Assembly (NCBI RefSeq): GCF_027913215.1
Contig: NZ_CP115784.1
Location: 2,923,501-2,987,500, forward strand
Reading direction: 5' to 3'
Origin: Paracoccus aerodenitrificans
GTDB lineage: Bacteria > Pseudomonadota > Alphaproteobacteria > Rhodobacterales > Rhodobacteraceae
Length of the DNA stretch: 64,000 nt
In this document: positions 1-8,507 of the stretch, piece after piece
How positions within the stretch are numbered: the first letter of the stretch is position 1
Layout: each line of letters begins with the position of its first letter
The notes under the pieces: model-generated
Database searches by the model: none
Seen by the model: the letters and a program-made list of their open reading frames with translations, nothing else
Told to the model about the DNA's origin: nothing
Translations under genes and position numbers: made by a program

Positions 1-825
1 CACATAGGATTCGGCACCGATTTCAACCTCGGCAACGTCCTGCAACAACACGAGACCGCCGTTTTCCTCGGCCCGCAGAACGATCTGGCGGAACTCTTCG
101 GGGGTGGATAGAAGCGATTGCGCGGTAACCGTGGCGTTCAGTTGCTGGCCATCCATTGTCGGACGCGTCCCGAACGCACCAGCGGAAATCTGGGTGTTCT
201 GCGCCGAAACCGCCGTCACGACATCGGATGGCGTCAGCTCATATGCGGCCAGTTTCGACGGATCCAGCCAGATCCGCATGGCGTATTGCGCCCCGAAGAC
301 CTGAACGCTGCCGATGCCCTCAACCCGGCTGAGATCGTCCACAAGGTTGGAAACCATGTAGTCGGCAAGATCGGCCTCGTCATATTCTTCATTGCCGATC
401 AGACCGATCACCATCAGGAAGCCGGACGCCGCCTTTTCGACGGTCACACCCTGACGCTGGACCTCCTCCGGCAGAAGCGGAGTGGCCTGAGACAGCTTGT
501 TCTGGACCTGAACCTGCGCAATATCTTCATCCGTGCCGGTCTCGAAGGTCATGGTGGTCGAGGACGACCCTGCCGAGGTCGAGCTGGACGACATATAACG
601 CAGCCCATCCAGACCCGTCATCTGCTGTTCGATCAACTGAGTAACCGTATTCGAAACGGTCTCCGCCGACGCGCCGGGATAGGTCGCGCGGACCGTGACC
701 GAAGGCGGAGCGATCTGCGGATATTGTGCCACAGGCAGGGACAGGATCGACAAAACGCCGATCCCCATGATGATAATCGAGATGACCCATGCGAAAACAG
801 GGCGGTCAATAAAAAAACGGGCCAT
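1..825 (-). CDS. RND multidrug efflux permease, AcrB/MexB type (partial, N-terminal part)
   Basis: The reverse strand opens with ATG at 825 and stays open to the window edge, giving the first 275 residues of an inner-membrane RND pump. The start MARFFIDRPVFAWV is the classic HAE1-family N-terminus, followed by the first transmembrane helix and the porter-domain segment with VAQYPQIAPPSV and YPGASAETV. In this family the trimer uses proton influx to expel drugs and other hydrophobic compounds together with a periplasmic adaptor and an outer-membrane channel. The adaptor gene lies 29 bases upstream on the same strand, so the two are surely cotranscribed. The C-terminal three quarters of the protein, and any outer-membrane factor, lie outside the window. 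The substrate cannot be told from sequence. Confidence 0.95.
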   Translation of the reverse strand, partial: MARFFIDRPVFAWVISIIIMGIGVLSILSLPVAQYPQIAPPSVTVRATYPGASAETVSNTVTQLIEQQMTGLDGLRYMSSSSTSAGSSSTTMTFETGTDEDIAQVQVQNKLSQATPLLPEEVQRQGVTVEKAASGFLMVIGLIGNEEYDEADLADYMVSNLVDDLSRVEGIGSVQVFGAQYAMRIWLDPSKLAAYELTPSDVVTAVSAQNTQISAGAFGTRPTMDGQQLNATVTAQSLLSTPEEFRQIVLRAEENGGLVLLQDVAEVEIGAESYV

Positions 826-854
826 AATCTGCTTTCCGTTCGATCCGGTCCGGC

Positions 855-2153
855 CTAGTTGCCGCCGTCGGTTTCGCTGGCTTCACCAGCCTCTGTGCCT
901 TGCTGAGTTTCCTGAGATGCAGCGTCCGCTTCCGTCGCCTGAGCGCCAGCCGGTTCACCTTCTGCTTCGGCAGCAACCTCGCTGACTTCGGTGCCTTCCT
1001 GAGGCGCTGCCTCAGCGGCGGGATCTGCCTGCGGTTCCTCGGGCGCGACCGTCATGCCGGGGCTGATATACTGGAACCCGGCAATGACCATTCTTTCGCC
1101 AGCCGCAAGCCCATCGCGCACAACCCAGGTGTTGCCGTGATCCTGAATGATATCCAGCATACGTTCTTCGACGACATTCTCGTCATTGACCACATATGCG
1201 ATCGGGCGTCCCCGGCGATCACGAATCACGCCCTGCTGCGGCGCAAGAATGACATCTTCAAGCTGAGCCTGCGGAAGATCCGCCAGAACATACATGCCCG
1301 GCAAAAGCATCCCGTCGGGATTCGCGAAATCCATCCGCAGCGTAACTACGCCGGTGGTTTCATCGACATAAGGTTCTGCCGCAGTCAGTGAGCCAGTATG
1401 TTCGTACTCGGTCCCGTCGGCAAGCTGAAGCGTCACGGTCGATTCACGCTCACCCGGACGACCGCGCCCCTCATTCTGACGCTGCCAGCGGACGATTTCC
1501 GCTGCGGATTGTGTCACATCGACCTGAACCGGATCAATCGTGCGGATAACGGCCAGAGGCGTTTGCTGGCTTGCCGTCACGAGGGCACCCCGTGAGGTCT
1601 GAGCAAGACCGATCACCCCATCCAGCGGAGCAGTGATCGTGGTGCGATCAAGATCAATACGAGCCGAATCAAGCGCTGCCTGCGCCGCCTGAACGGCAGC
1701 AAGCGCCGCATCGCGTTCGGCAATCGCGGTATCCTGATTCTGCTCACTCGCAACGCGCCGGTCGCGCAGTTCGGCGACACGTTCGGCCTCGCGCTCGGCG
1801 GCTTCGGCGGTTGCCCGTGCCTGAGCAAGCGCGGCCTCGGCCTGTGCGACAGCGGCCTCATAGCTTCGCGCGTCGATACGATACAGCGGATCGCCTTCCG
1901 AAACGACGCTGCCTTCGCTGAACAGGCGCTCGATGATGATTCCGTTGACCTGAGGCCGAAGCTCTGCCTCAGCCGATGCCGCAACGCGGCCCGGAAGCGA
2001 GGATGAGAGCATCACATCCTCTGCCGTCAGCGTGACGACGGTGACAGCGGGCGGAGGTGGCGCCTCGCCCCCTTGATCCTGGGCCATTGCCGCCCCGGAA
2101 ACCAGCAAAAAGCCGAAAGATGCGTGCCGCGCAACGGACAGAATTCGCTTCAT
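855..2153 (-). CDS. RND efflux periplasmic adaptor (membrane fusion protein)
   Basis: 432 residues. The N-terminus MKRILSVARHASFG begins a signal peptide ending near AMAQ. A lipoyl-like half motif (RPQVNGIIIERLFSEGSVV) is followed by a long alpha-hairpin rich in Ala, Glu and Arg (about residues 105-165), the second lipoyl half (ITAPLDGVIGL) and the beta-barrel region. This is the AcrA/MexA architecture that bridges the inner-membrane pump and the outer-membrane channel. The last 60 or so residues form a strongly acidic Ala/Glu/Thr/Gln-rich tail that is longer than in the textbook members and probably disordered. It is first in the operon with the permease downstream. No TetR-type repressor gene is adjacent. 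Confidence 0.93.
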   Translation of the reverse strand: MKRILSVARHASFGFLLVSGAAMAQDQGGEAPPPPAVTVVTLTAEDVMLSSSLPGRVAASAEAELRPQVNGIIIERLFSEGSVVSEGDPLYRIDARSYEAAVAQAEAALAQARATAEAAEREAERVAELRDRRVASEQNQDTAIAERDAALAAVQAAQAALDSARIDLDRTTITAPLDGVIGLAQTSRGALVTASQQTPLAVIRTIDPVQVDVTQSAAEIVRWQRQNEGRGRPGERESTVTLQLADGTEYEHTGSLTAAEPYVDETTGVVTLRMDFANPDGMLLPGMYVLADLPQAQLEDVILAPQQGVIRDRRGRPIAYVVNDENVVEERMLDIIQDHGNTWVVRDGLAAGERMVIAGFQYISPGMTVAPEEPQADPAAEAAPQEGTEVSEVAAEAEGEPAGAQATEADAASQETQQGTEAGEASETDGGN

Positions 2154-2324
2154 TATTCAACAACCAGAACCCGAAAGGTGGAATATAATCGCTGCCAGGT
2201 CGGTCGCCGGCAGTGAAAAAGTCTGCTCACACGAACAGGCTCATAAAAGACAAATCCGGGATTTTCAATGCGACTTCTGACATTGTCCCCATTCTGTGAA
2301 CATACCGCCCTAACTCTGACCCGT

Positions 2325-2786
2325 TCAGATTTCGGTCCAGCTCTGCTCGACCACAGCCTCCATCGCGACATAGCTTGTCGTCGCGTGGATATAGGGCAGC
2401 TCGGAAATCTTCTCAGCCATCAACTGCCGGAAATGCGTCATATCGCGCGAGCGCACCTTCAGAAGATAGTCGAACCCGCCCGCAATCATATAGCATTCCT
2501 CAATCTCGGAAATCGCACGAACGGCGGCATTGAATTGCTCCAGAGCCTTCTGCCGCGTATCGGTCAGACGCGCCTCGATATAGGTCACATGGGTCAGGCC
2601 AAGCTTCAGCGGCGAGAGGATCGCGCGATAGCCGTTGATCAGCCCTATTTCCTCCATCTGTCTGATCCGTTGCGCAACCGGGGTCTTGGACAGGCCGACC
2701 TTACGCGCCAGCTCGCTGATCGGAATCCGTGCGTCCGCAACCAGCTCTGACAGGATCCTGCGATTTGTGGCGTCCAGCTCTTTCAT
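2325..2786 (-). CDS. Lrp/AsnC family transcriptional regulator
   Basis: 153 residues from the ATG that begins MKELDATNRRILSEL, which is the normal family N-terminus; a longer reading to 2984 runs into the transposase remnant and is rejected. Residues 5-60 form the winged helix-turn-helix (ISELARKVGLSKTPVAQRI) and the rest is the RAM ligand-binding domain (YIEARLTD, GGFDYLLKVRSRD). Proteins of this kind sense amino acids and often regulate a divergent neighbour. The sequence resembles PutR, the proline-dehydrogenase activator of alphaproteobacteria, but that is only an impression. The expected divergent target is absent: the upstream side holds an IS fragment, so the original partner may have been lost. 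Confidence 0.9.
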   Translation of the reverse strand: MKELDATNRRILSELVADARIPISELARKVGLSKTPVAQRIRQMEEIGLINGYRAILSPLKLGLTHVTYIEARLTDTRQKALEQFNAAVRAISEIEECYMIAGGFDYLLKVRSRDMTHFRQLMAEKISELPYIHATTSYVAMEAVVEQSWTEI

Positions 2787-2869
2787 CGGGGGCTCGCTTC
2801 GAAAAGGGACAGTAAAGTAAATGCGTTTGCTCGCGCGATTTGCAACATAGCCGCGTGATTGATGCTCGT

Positions 2870-3150
2870 CTCTATCGGCGCCAACGTTTTCCGCATTACG
2901 TGATTGCCCAACCGCCTGGCTGTACTTCCCTTTTCCCCTGACCCTGTGGATGGTTGAGGATCTGCTGGCCGACCCCGGCATCATCGTTTCGCACCAGACG
3001 GTGCGGGCCTGGGCCGAGAAGTTTGGGCGGAGGTTCGCAAACGCGACCCGTCAGCGGTCGGCGGGAAATCTCGGTGATAAATGGCATCTGGATGAAGTCG
3101 TCTTGATGATTGGTGGCCGAAAAAACTGGCTCTGGCGAGCGGTGGATCAG
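2870..3150 (+). pseudogene. IS6-family transposase remnant (truncated and frameshifted)
   Basis: Two reading frames join to give a recognisable piece of an IS6-type (DDE, IS240 group) transposase. Frame one reads LYRRQRFPHYVIAQ and breaks near 2908; the second frame continues TAWLYFPFPLTLWMVEDLL, then IIVSHQTVRAWAEKFGRRF and the DDE-region start DKWHLDEVV with GRKNWLWRAVDQ. Family similarity stops abruptly at about 3150, so the second half of the catalytic domain and both inverted repeats are missing. The product cannot be active. The scar lies directly upstream of the Lrp-type regulator gene. Confidence 0.85.
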
Positions 3151-3768
3151 GGAGTGGAGATCACGCCAAACATTGGTCAAAAACCGCTAATATTATGGCT
3201 CTTTTGCGACAGATCTGATTGCGGAACATCGTCGCAGGCGCGAGATCTTTATAAAACCTGTTCCGACTCGCTCTCTCAATTAGAGGCGAACTCAACTGTG
3301 GGCAGAGCAAGATTAGGAATCTCGATTTCATGAATCTCGATCAGGCAAGTAACAACTTTATCACCGCGCTCAAGGGGCGCCTATTGCTAAGAAGAAGCAT
3401 CCAGTTCGTATGTAAGCTCTTGTGTGGCGAAAGCCGCGCTCACCCGCTTCTACGAGTATATTCTAGAAGAGGCCTTCAACAGGGCAGAGATATCGAATTG
3501 CTGAGCAAGTCAGCCTTGTCCCAGCAGGACAATCTGCAACTGAATAGCCAGAATGCAACTGGACGCATCACAAGTCATGACTTGTCGTAAAAACGTCTTG
3601 AAAACAAAATAGGCAGTTACTACACATCATTTTAGCATAAGAAAATTCTTGAGGGCGCCTTTTTACTTCCGGTAGACAAATTGCGGTTCCGCCCTCCCTG
3701 TGTTAGCCGCTCTCCGAAAACAACAGAAAGATACTTCCGTGGATTTCGCTCTGACAAATAAGCTTCAT
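3151..3768. other. Unassigned intergenic DNA, AT-richer than its surroundings
   Basis: About 600 bases without a gene I can support. A short open frame at 3330-3590 has no recognisable family, biased composition or ribosome binding site. A different frame near 3430-3510 could encode a peptide fragment containing RFYEYILEEAFNRAEI before a stop, which may be the tail of a lost gene. The block separates the IS6 scar from the glycosyltransferase region and must hold the promoter of the latter, but no convincing promoter stands out. Confidence 0.4.
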
Positions 3769-6700
3769 ATGAGAAAGCCAAAAGAGAGCGATATTGCGCT
3801 CCTGGCAAGATCGGAGCTTTTTGACGCGACGTGGTATGCGAAGAAACACCCCGACGTATCGCTGTCAGGCCTTCATCCCGAGCAGCACTACCTGTTCGTC
3901 GGTGCAATCCTGCTACGCGATCCATCGCCCGGGTTCTCGACCGAGTTCTATCTGCAGGACAACCCTGACGTCCTTAATGCCGGCATGAACCCGCTGATCC
4001 ATTATCTACGATTTGGTATGTCCGAGGGCCGCAAGCGGTTGCCGGAAGGCGCGAACGCCGACTCCCGCAGCAAGGTTGAAAGCGTCGGGAAGAAGCCCTG
4101 GATATCGAAGCTGCGGCACGGCGCATTCCTCGACAGCGTTCTTGCGGGCGGCAAGACCAATCCGGAAACGATAACCACCGAGCAAACCCGGCTTGCACGC
4201 CGCGCAATCGGGGACAAGCCGCCGCGGATCTCTGTCATCATGCCGGCCTGGAATCGTGAAACAGTCGTGTCGCGGGCGCTCTCCAGCGCATTTGAACAGT
4301 CGCTTCCTCCGGCAGAGGTTATTCTTGTCGATGACGGTTCGGAAGACAAAACGGTCGAGGTTGTGCGCCGTGATTTCGCCAAACAGATCAGCGATGGTGT
4401 GCTGCGTATCATCGAGGCCGATCATGGCGGCGTCAGTGCTGCCCGCAATCACGGACTGGCCGCCGCAACCAGCGAGCTGATCGCCTATCTCGACAGCGAT
4501 AATCGCTGGCACAGTGACTATCTGCTGTTCATGGCTGCTGTTTTCGCGGAATGCGATACTGTCTCGACAGCCTATTGCGGGCTGTCGATGAACGACACGG
4601 AAACGGGTACGTTCGACAAACGCGGACGGCCCTGGGACCGTCAGCGCCTGATCGGAAACAACTATATCGACCTGAACGTGTTCATGCACCGTCGGGCATT
4701 GTACGATCAGTATGGCGGATTTGACACCAACCTGTCGCGGCTCGTCGACTGGGATCTCATCACCCGCTATACGCGCCTTTACGAACCGGTCTATCTGCCG
4801 CTGATCGGTGTCGAGTATTTCCTCGATAAAGGCGCCCTCGGCAACATTACCCGAACCGTACCGCTGAATGAGAACAAGGGCGCACTTCTGGCCAAGAACC
4901 GGACCGAAAGGCTGCGCCACGGACTTGAGACGCTGCGCCTTGCCTATGTCTTGTGGGACTGGCCCGCACTCAGCCAGACCTTTGTTCTTGAAGAAATCCG
5001 CTGGCTGGTTCGGCAAGGCCATGATGTGAAGGTTTACTACCGGATTGAGCCTGACCGTTCCGCGGTTCTGGATTTCGAGATCGAGGCCCATCACGTCGAG
5101 AATCCGACCCAGCTTGCGGATCTTCTGAAGGCGCATGACCGCAATCAGATCCACGCGCATTTCGCCTATCCCTGCACGACGAATCTGGCCTGGCCTGCCG
5201 CGCAGAAGGCCGAGATTCCGTTCACCTTCTTCGCCCATGCTGTCGATATCTTCCATGAGAACAACGTAAAGCGGAACCGGATTGCAGAAGTCGTGGCCGA
5301 TCCGCTGTGTCAGCGTCTGTTCGTACATGGCGATTATCATCGCCGGTTCCTCGAACCTCTCGGCGTGCCCACATCGAAGATCGCATATAATTTCCAGGCC
5401 GTCGATCTGAATGAATTCGGTCTGGATGAACCGATCAGGCCAATCACGCCGAAAGGCCCCTTGCGGGGAATGTTTATCGGCCGCTTCGTTGAAAAGAAGG
5501 GGCTGCCTGTCCTGCTTGACGCTGCGGCACAGCTTGGCCCGGATGAGGTCCAGTTCGATCTTTATGGCTATGGTCGCGATGAGGACGCCGTCCGGGAACA
5601 AGCCGCGCGGCTGAATTTGCGGAACGTGGCATTCCACGGCCCTCTTGATGGCAGGGAGTCGGTCGTTGCAGCGATGAAGAACGTCGATTTTCTGGTCGTT
5701 CCAAGTGTCGTCGCGGCAAATGGCGACACAGAGGGCTTTCCGACCGTCATCCTGGAAGCGATGGCCTTGGGCCTGCCGGTTGTGACCAGTGACGTTTCCT
5801 CTGTTCCGGATTTCCTGGATGATGAGATCACCGCAATCGTAACCCGTCAGGGCAGCGCGTCATCACTGTCCGACGGGATTCGCCGGCTGGCGAAAATGTC
5901 GCCTCCCAGACTTGCTGCCATGCAGGGCCGCGCACGCGAGTTCCTGCGCGAGAGGATCGGTACACCGCTGACGATGCGGACCTATCTGGATACCTGGCTG
6001 GACGCCCGGATCGAGATCATGCTGGTGACATATGACACACCGGAATATCGCGATATCGAACATACCCGCGAAATCATCCGCCGGATCCGCGAGCATACGA
6101 CGACTCCGTATACGCTTTCTGTCATCGACAACGGCTCGGATCAGCAATTCCTTAACATGCTGCGCGAGCAGGCGGCGGAAATGCCGAATATGCGCCTGAT
6201 GGAACTTCAGACAAACCGCTTCTGCGGGGGCGCAACAAATATCGCGCTTGCGGCAAGCGATGCCGTATATGCAATCTATATCTGCTCCAAAGAGGGCTTT
6301 GTTCAGCGGCATGGCTGGGAGCGACCGCTGATAAAATCAATGCGTGAGAACTCTTACGCGGATATGGGCGGCTATTTCTGCCACATGCCCAAATTCACGC
6401 TTGGAGAGGAACTGAACGGCCACCCCGCCTTCGATAAGTTCCGCAATCGGAACTTTGTCGACAAGCATCCGCGCCAGCCGTTCAGGCATGTGCAAGGTGG
6501 AATCTATATTCTGCATCGTGATTCGGTCGACGCGGATGCGGGCTTTTCCTATGAGCTTCCACAGGGCAATACGGATGTGGAATTCAGCTATTTCATGGAA
6601 AGTTCGCAGCGTAATCTGGTACCGCTCGATGCGATTGCCTCGCTGACCGTCAAGACACGGCCAATGCTGTCGGCGGTTATTGACGAAAAAACCAGCATCG

Positions 6701-7206
6701 CGCATCCGCTGACCCGTGAAAGCGCCGCCGAGTTGTCGAAGAAAATGGCCGAGCGAAACGCCTCGCATTGCAATATCTGCGACGCCTGGAACCAGATTGA
6801 TGATAAGGGTCAATGCGCTTCCTGTGGTAGCGATGGAGTCGGCCGGAAACTGTATCAGCGACTTGCACATGATTGGCGCGGGTTCAGAAATGGCCGTGCT
6901 CTTGTCATTGGCAGCGACAAGGCTCTGTCAAAAGCATTGGCAAAGCCGATGTTTGACGTATCGGGCGATGAATCGGGCAATCCCTTCTCCCTTATCGCCA
7001 GCCCGCGAGAGCTGACGCCCCAGGAAATCCGCCAAATGGTAGACCGGCTTGCACCGGGCGGGTTGCTGATCTGGCCTGCGGCGAATGACCACGGCATGGA
7101 TGATATTGCGGACCAGCCCGGGCTTGAACGTGCCAGCACCGACCGGTGCAGCCGCCTGTTAAGAAGCGACTGGCGTCCCCTGCAAGAGATTGCTCGCGCA
7201 AGCTGA
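3769..7206 (+). CDS. Giant multidomain glycosyltransferase (GT2 + GT4 + GT2-like + zinc-ribbon/methyltransferase-like tail)
   Basis: About 1145 residues from ATG 3769; GTG 3739 and GTG 3700 are alternative starts in the same frame. Residues 15-90 hold two copies of a module with the pattern FD..WY...PDV..G..P..HYL..G. A GT2 domain follows at about 154-350 (ISVIMPAWNRE, ILVDDGSEDKT, AYLDSDNRWH). A GT4-type domain spans about 390-735 (FIGRFVEKKGLPVLLDAA, GFPTVILEAMALGLPVVTSD). A second GT2-like domain follows (IEIMLVTYDTPEYRD, SVIDNGSDQQ). The last 145 residues start with a C-x2-C...C-x2-C ribbon (HCNICDAW, CASCGSD) and resemble a degenerate SAM-methyltransferase with no clear glycine-rich SAM loop. 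Probably builds a capsule, O-antigen or exopolysaccharide; donor and acceptor are unknown. Confidence 0.88.
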   Translation: MRKPKESDIALLARSELFDATWYAKKHPDVSLSGLHPEQHYLFVGAILLRDPSPGFSTEFYLQDNPDVLNAGMNPLIHYLRFGMSEGRKRLPEGANADSRSKVESVGKKPWISKLRHGAFLDSVLAGGKTNPETITTEQTRLARRAIGDKPPRISVIMPAWNRETVVSRALSSAFEQSLPPAEVILVDDGSEDKTVEVVRRDFAKQISDGVLRIIEADHGGVSAARNHGLAAATSELIAYLDSDNRWHSDYLLFMAAVFAECDTVSTAYCGLSMNDTETGTFDKRGRPWDRQRLIGNNYIDLNVFMHRRALYDQYGGFDTNLSRLVDWDLITRYTRLYEPVYLPLIGVEYFLDKGALGNITRTVPLNENKGALLAKNRTERLRHGLETLRLAYVLWDWPALSQTFVLEEIRWLVRQGHDVKVYYRIEPDRSAVLDFEIEAHHVENPTQLADLLKAHDRNQIHAHFAYPCTTNLAWPAAQKAEIPFTFFAHAVDIFHENNVKRNRIAEVVADPLCQRLFVHGDYHRRFLEPLGVPTSKIAYNFQAVDLNEFGLDEPIRPITPKGPLRGMFIGRFVEKKGLPVLLDAAAQLGPDEVQFDLYGYGRDEDAVREQAARLNLRNVAFHGPLDGRESVVAAMKNVDFLVVPSVVAANGDTEGFPTVILEAMALGLPVVTSDVSSVPDFLDDEITAIVTRQGSASSLSDGIRRLAKMSPPRLAAMQGRAREFLRERIGTPLTMRTYLDTWLDARIEIMLVTYDTPEYRDIEHTREIIRRIREHTTTPYTLSVIDNGSDQQFLNMLREQAAEMPNMRLMELQTNRFCGGATNIALAASDAVYAIYICSKEGFVQRHGWERPLIKSMRENSYADMGGYFCHMPKFTLGEELNGHPAFDKFRNRNFVDKHPRQPFRHVQGGIYILHRDSVDADAGFSYELPQGNTDVEFSYFMESSQRNLVPLDAIASLTVKTRPMLSAVIDEKTSIAHPLTRESAAELSKKMAERNASHCNICDAWNQIDDKGQCASCGSDGVGRKLYQRLAHDWRGFRNGRALVIGSDKALSKALAKPMFDVSGDESGNPFSLIASPRELTPQEIRQMVDRLAPGGLLIWPAANDHGMDDIADQPGLERASTDRCSRLLRSDWRPLQEIARAS

Positions 7207-7296
7207 CAGCAACATCCGGCGGTTCCGCCTTATGGAGCCGCTGGATGTCAGACAATCTTTGCTTAGGCAATCTCGGCGTAAGATCGACGCGACAGT

Positions 7297-8345
7297 TCAG
7301 AGATTGTGACGCAGGCCGTTTTCTTCAAAGAACCGGACATAACGTGCGCGATACTCAGGCAGTCCGACGGTGAGCTTGTTTGTATCCACTTTGTCGTACA
7401 GCGCATTGAAATCAATCGTATCAGGATCGACCTCGTCCGCGGGAACAGAGGGAATTCCCATGATCTCTGCCATCTCACGGGTTCGGCTGTCATGTACGAT
7501 CAGCAAGGTTGGCGTGCCAGCGATCAGCGCGGCAATCGTCCCGTGAAGCCGTGTGCTGACGACAAAATCCATTCCCTTCAGATAATCCAGCCACTCGGGG
7601 ACATTGAAGAAGACCTTCATCTTTTCGGTTACAGCCGATGCTATCCGATCAATATCCGCTTCGTAGTATTTCTCCAGAAACTCTATCCAGTCGGAGCGGA
7701 TGTCGTCGTATCTTCCCCCTGACAACAATATATTGATATCCGGGATCTCCGCCTGAGCGATAAAATCCAGAGGACGGTCCAGCATCATCTGGGACAGCTT
7801 ACGTGACAGCGTATGTGTGATCTGCTTTGCGCTCAGCAGCTTTTCGTTTGGAGCCCCGCGCGAACCCGCAATGGCAATACACTGAGGGCTGCTCTGAGGC
7901 TTGTCGATATTGTTGTCCGAAGCCACCAACAGCGAAGGGCAACCAGTGATTTCAACATTATCAATGCCTACCGATTTCAGAACCTCGGCTGTGAACGGAC
8001 CACGCGCTGCGATCTTGCTGGAGCGATGAGACACGACATCCAGCATTCGCTTTGTGCCTTCCTGCAACTCCGGAGCTGCCCCGAAACTTCCCGCCTGAGC
8101 ACCAAGGCCGATCAGAAAACAAGGCAATCCGATCTTGTCAAGCTTGTCGGCAAGAGCGCCGAAATCTGATCGCGGCTGCAGCCAGTTCGCAGCGGCAATG
8201 ACGACACAATCATGCTCTGCAGCGACCTTCGCCGCATCGAAATCTTCAACTCGCTGAGCCCGGACTGTATCGGATACTTATCCCAACACACGGTGAAGGG
8301 CAGATGCAAACATCATATTCCGGTATTGAGTCCGACTTTCAGCAT
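7297..8345 (-). pseudogene. Polysaccharide pyruvyl transferase family gene, broken by a frameshift and a stop codon
   Basis: Read on the reverse strand from ATG 8345 the product begins MLKVGLNTG. One base appears to be missing within 8311-8327, because the next codons continue the protein only in another frame (NMMFASALHRVLG). A TAA stop at 8278-8280 then interrupts that frame. After it the sequence runs unbroken to 7297 (DTVRAQRVEDFDAAKV, CVVIAAANWLQPRSDFG, CFLIGLGAQAG, STRLHGTIAALIAGTPTLLI). Restoring one base gives about 349 residues, a normal length for enzymes that transfer pyruvate ketals or act as related transferases in polysaccharide assembly. The surviving open part alone (from a TTG at 8127) lacks the N-terminal 70 or so residues. 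The lesions are either real decay or assembly errors. Confidence 0.75.
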
Positions 8346-8484
8346 CTTATCATGCGCTGAGAGCCTGCCGCTTTCAGGCGGAAAGATCCCCAGAGTTGGG
8401 CTATAAAAGAACGGATTTACATAGTCAGGCAATGATTGGCCTCATGGAGCTCGGATTTTGCTCCAATAGAAACAAACTGATGGA

Positions 8485-8506
8485 GCGTCTCAGGTTATAG
8501 AGACGC
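8485..8506 (-). terminator. Hairpin after the methyltransferase/coiled-coil gene
   Basis: A 7-bp perfect stem (GCGTCTC / GAGACGC) with an 8-base loop lies one base past the stop codon of the reverse-strand gene that ends at 8508. There is no strong T run, so it may be a 3' stabilising hairpin or a weak terminator. Confidence 0.45.
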
Positions 8507-8507
8507 C

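Noticed and set aside
3330-3590. 86-codon open frame downstream of the IS6 scar
   Set aside because: No ribosome binding site, no family, and composition unlike nearby genes.
4006-5637. Reverse-strand open frame of 543 codons
   Set aside because: Antisense to the GT2 and GT4 domains of the 3769-7206 gene; composition of a shadow frame.
7297-8345. Programmed frameshifting as an explanation for the broken pyruvyl transferase
   Set aside because: No slippery heptamer is present at 8311-8327, and the separate TAA at 8278-8280 would still stop translation.
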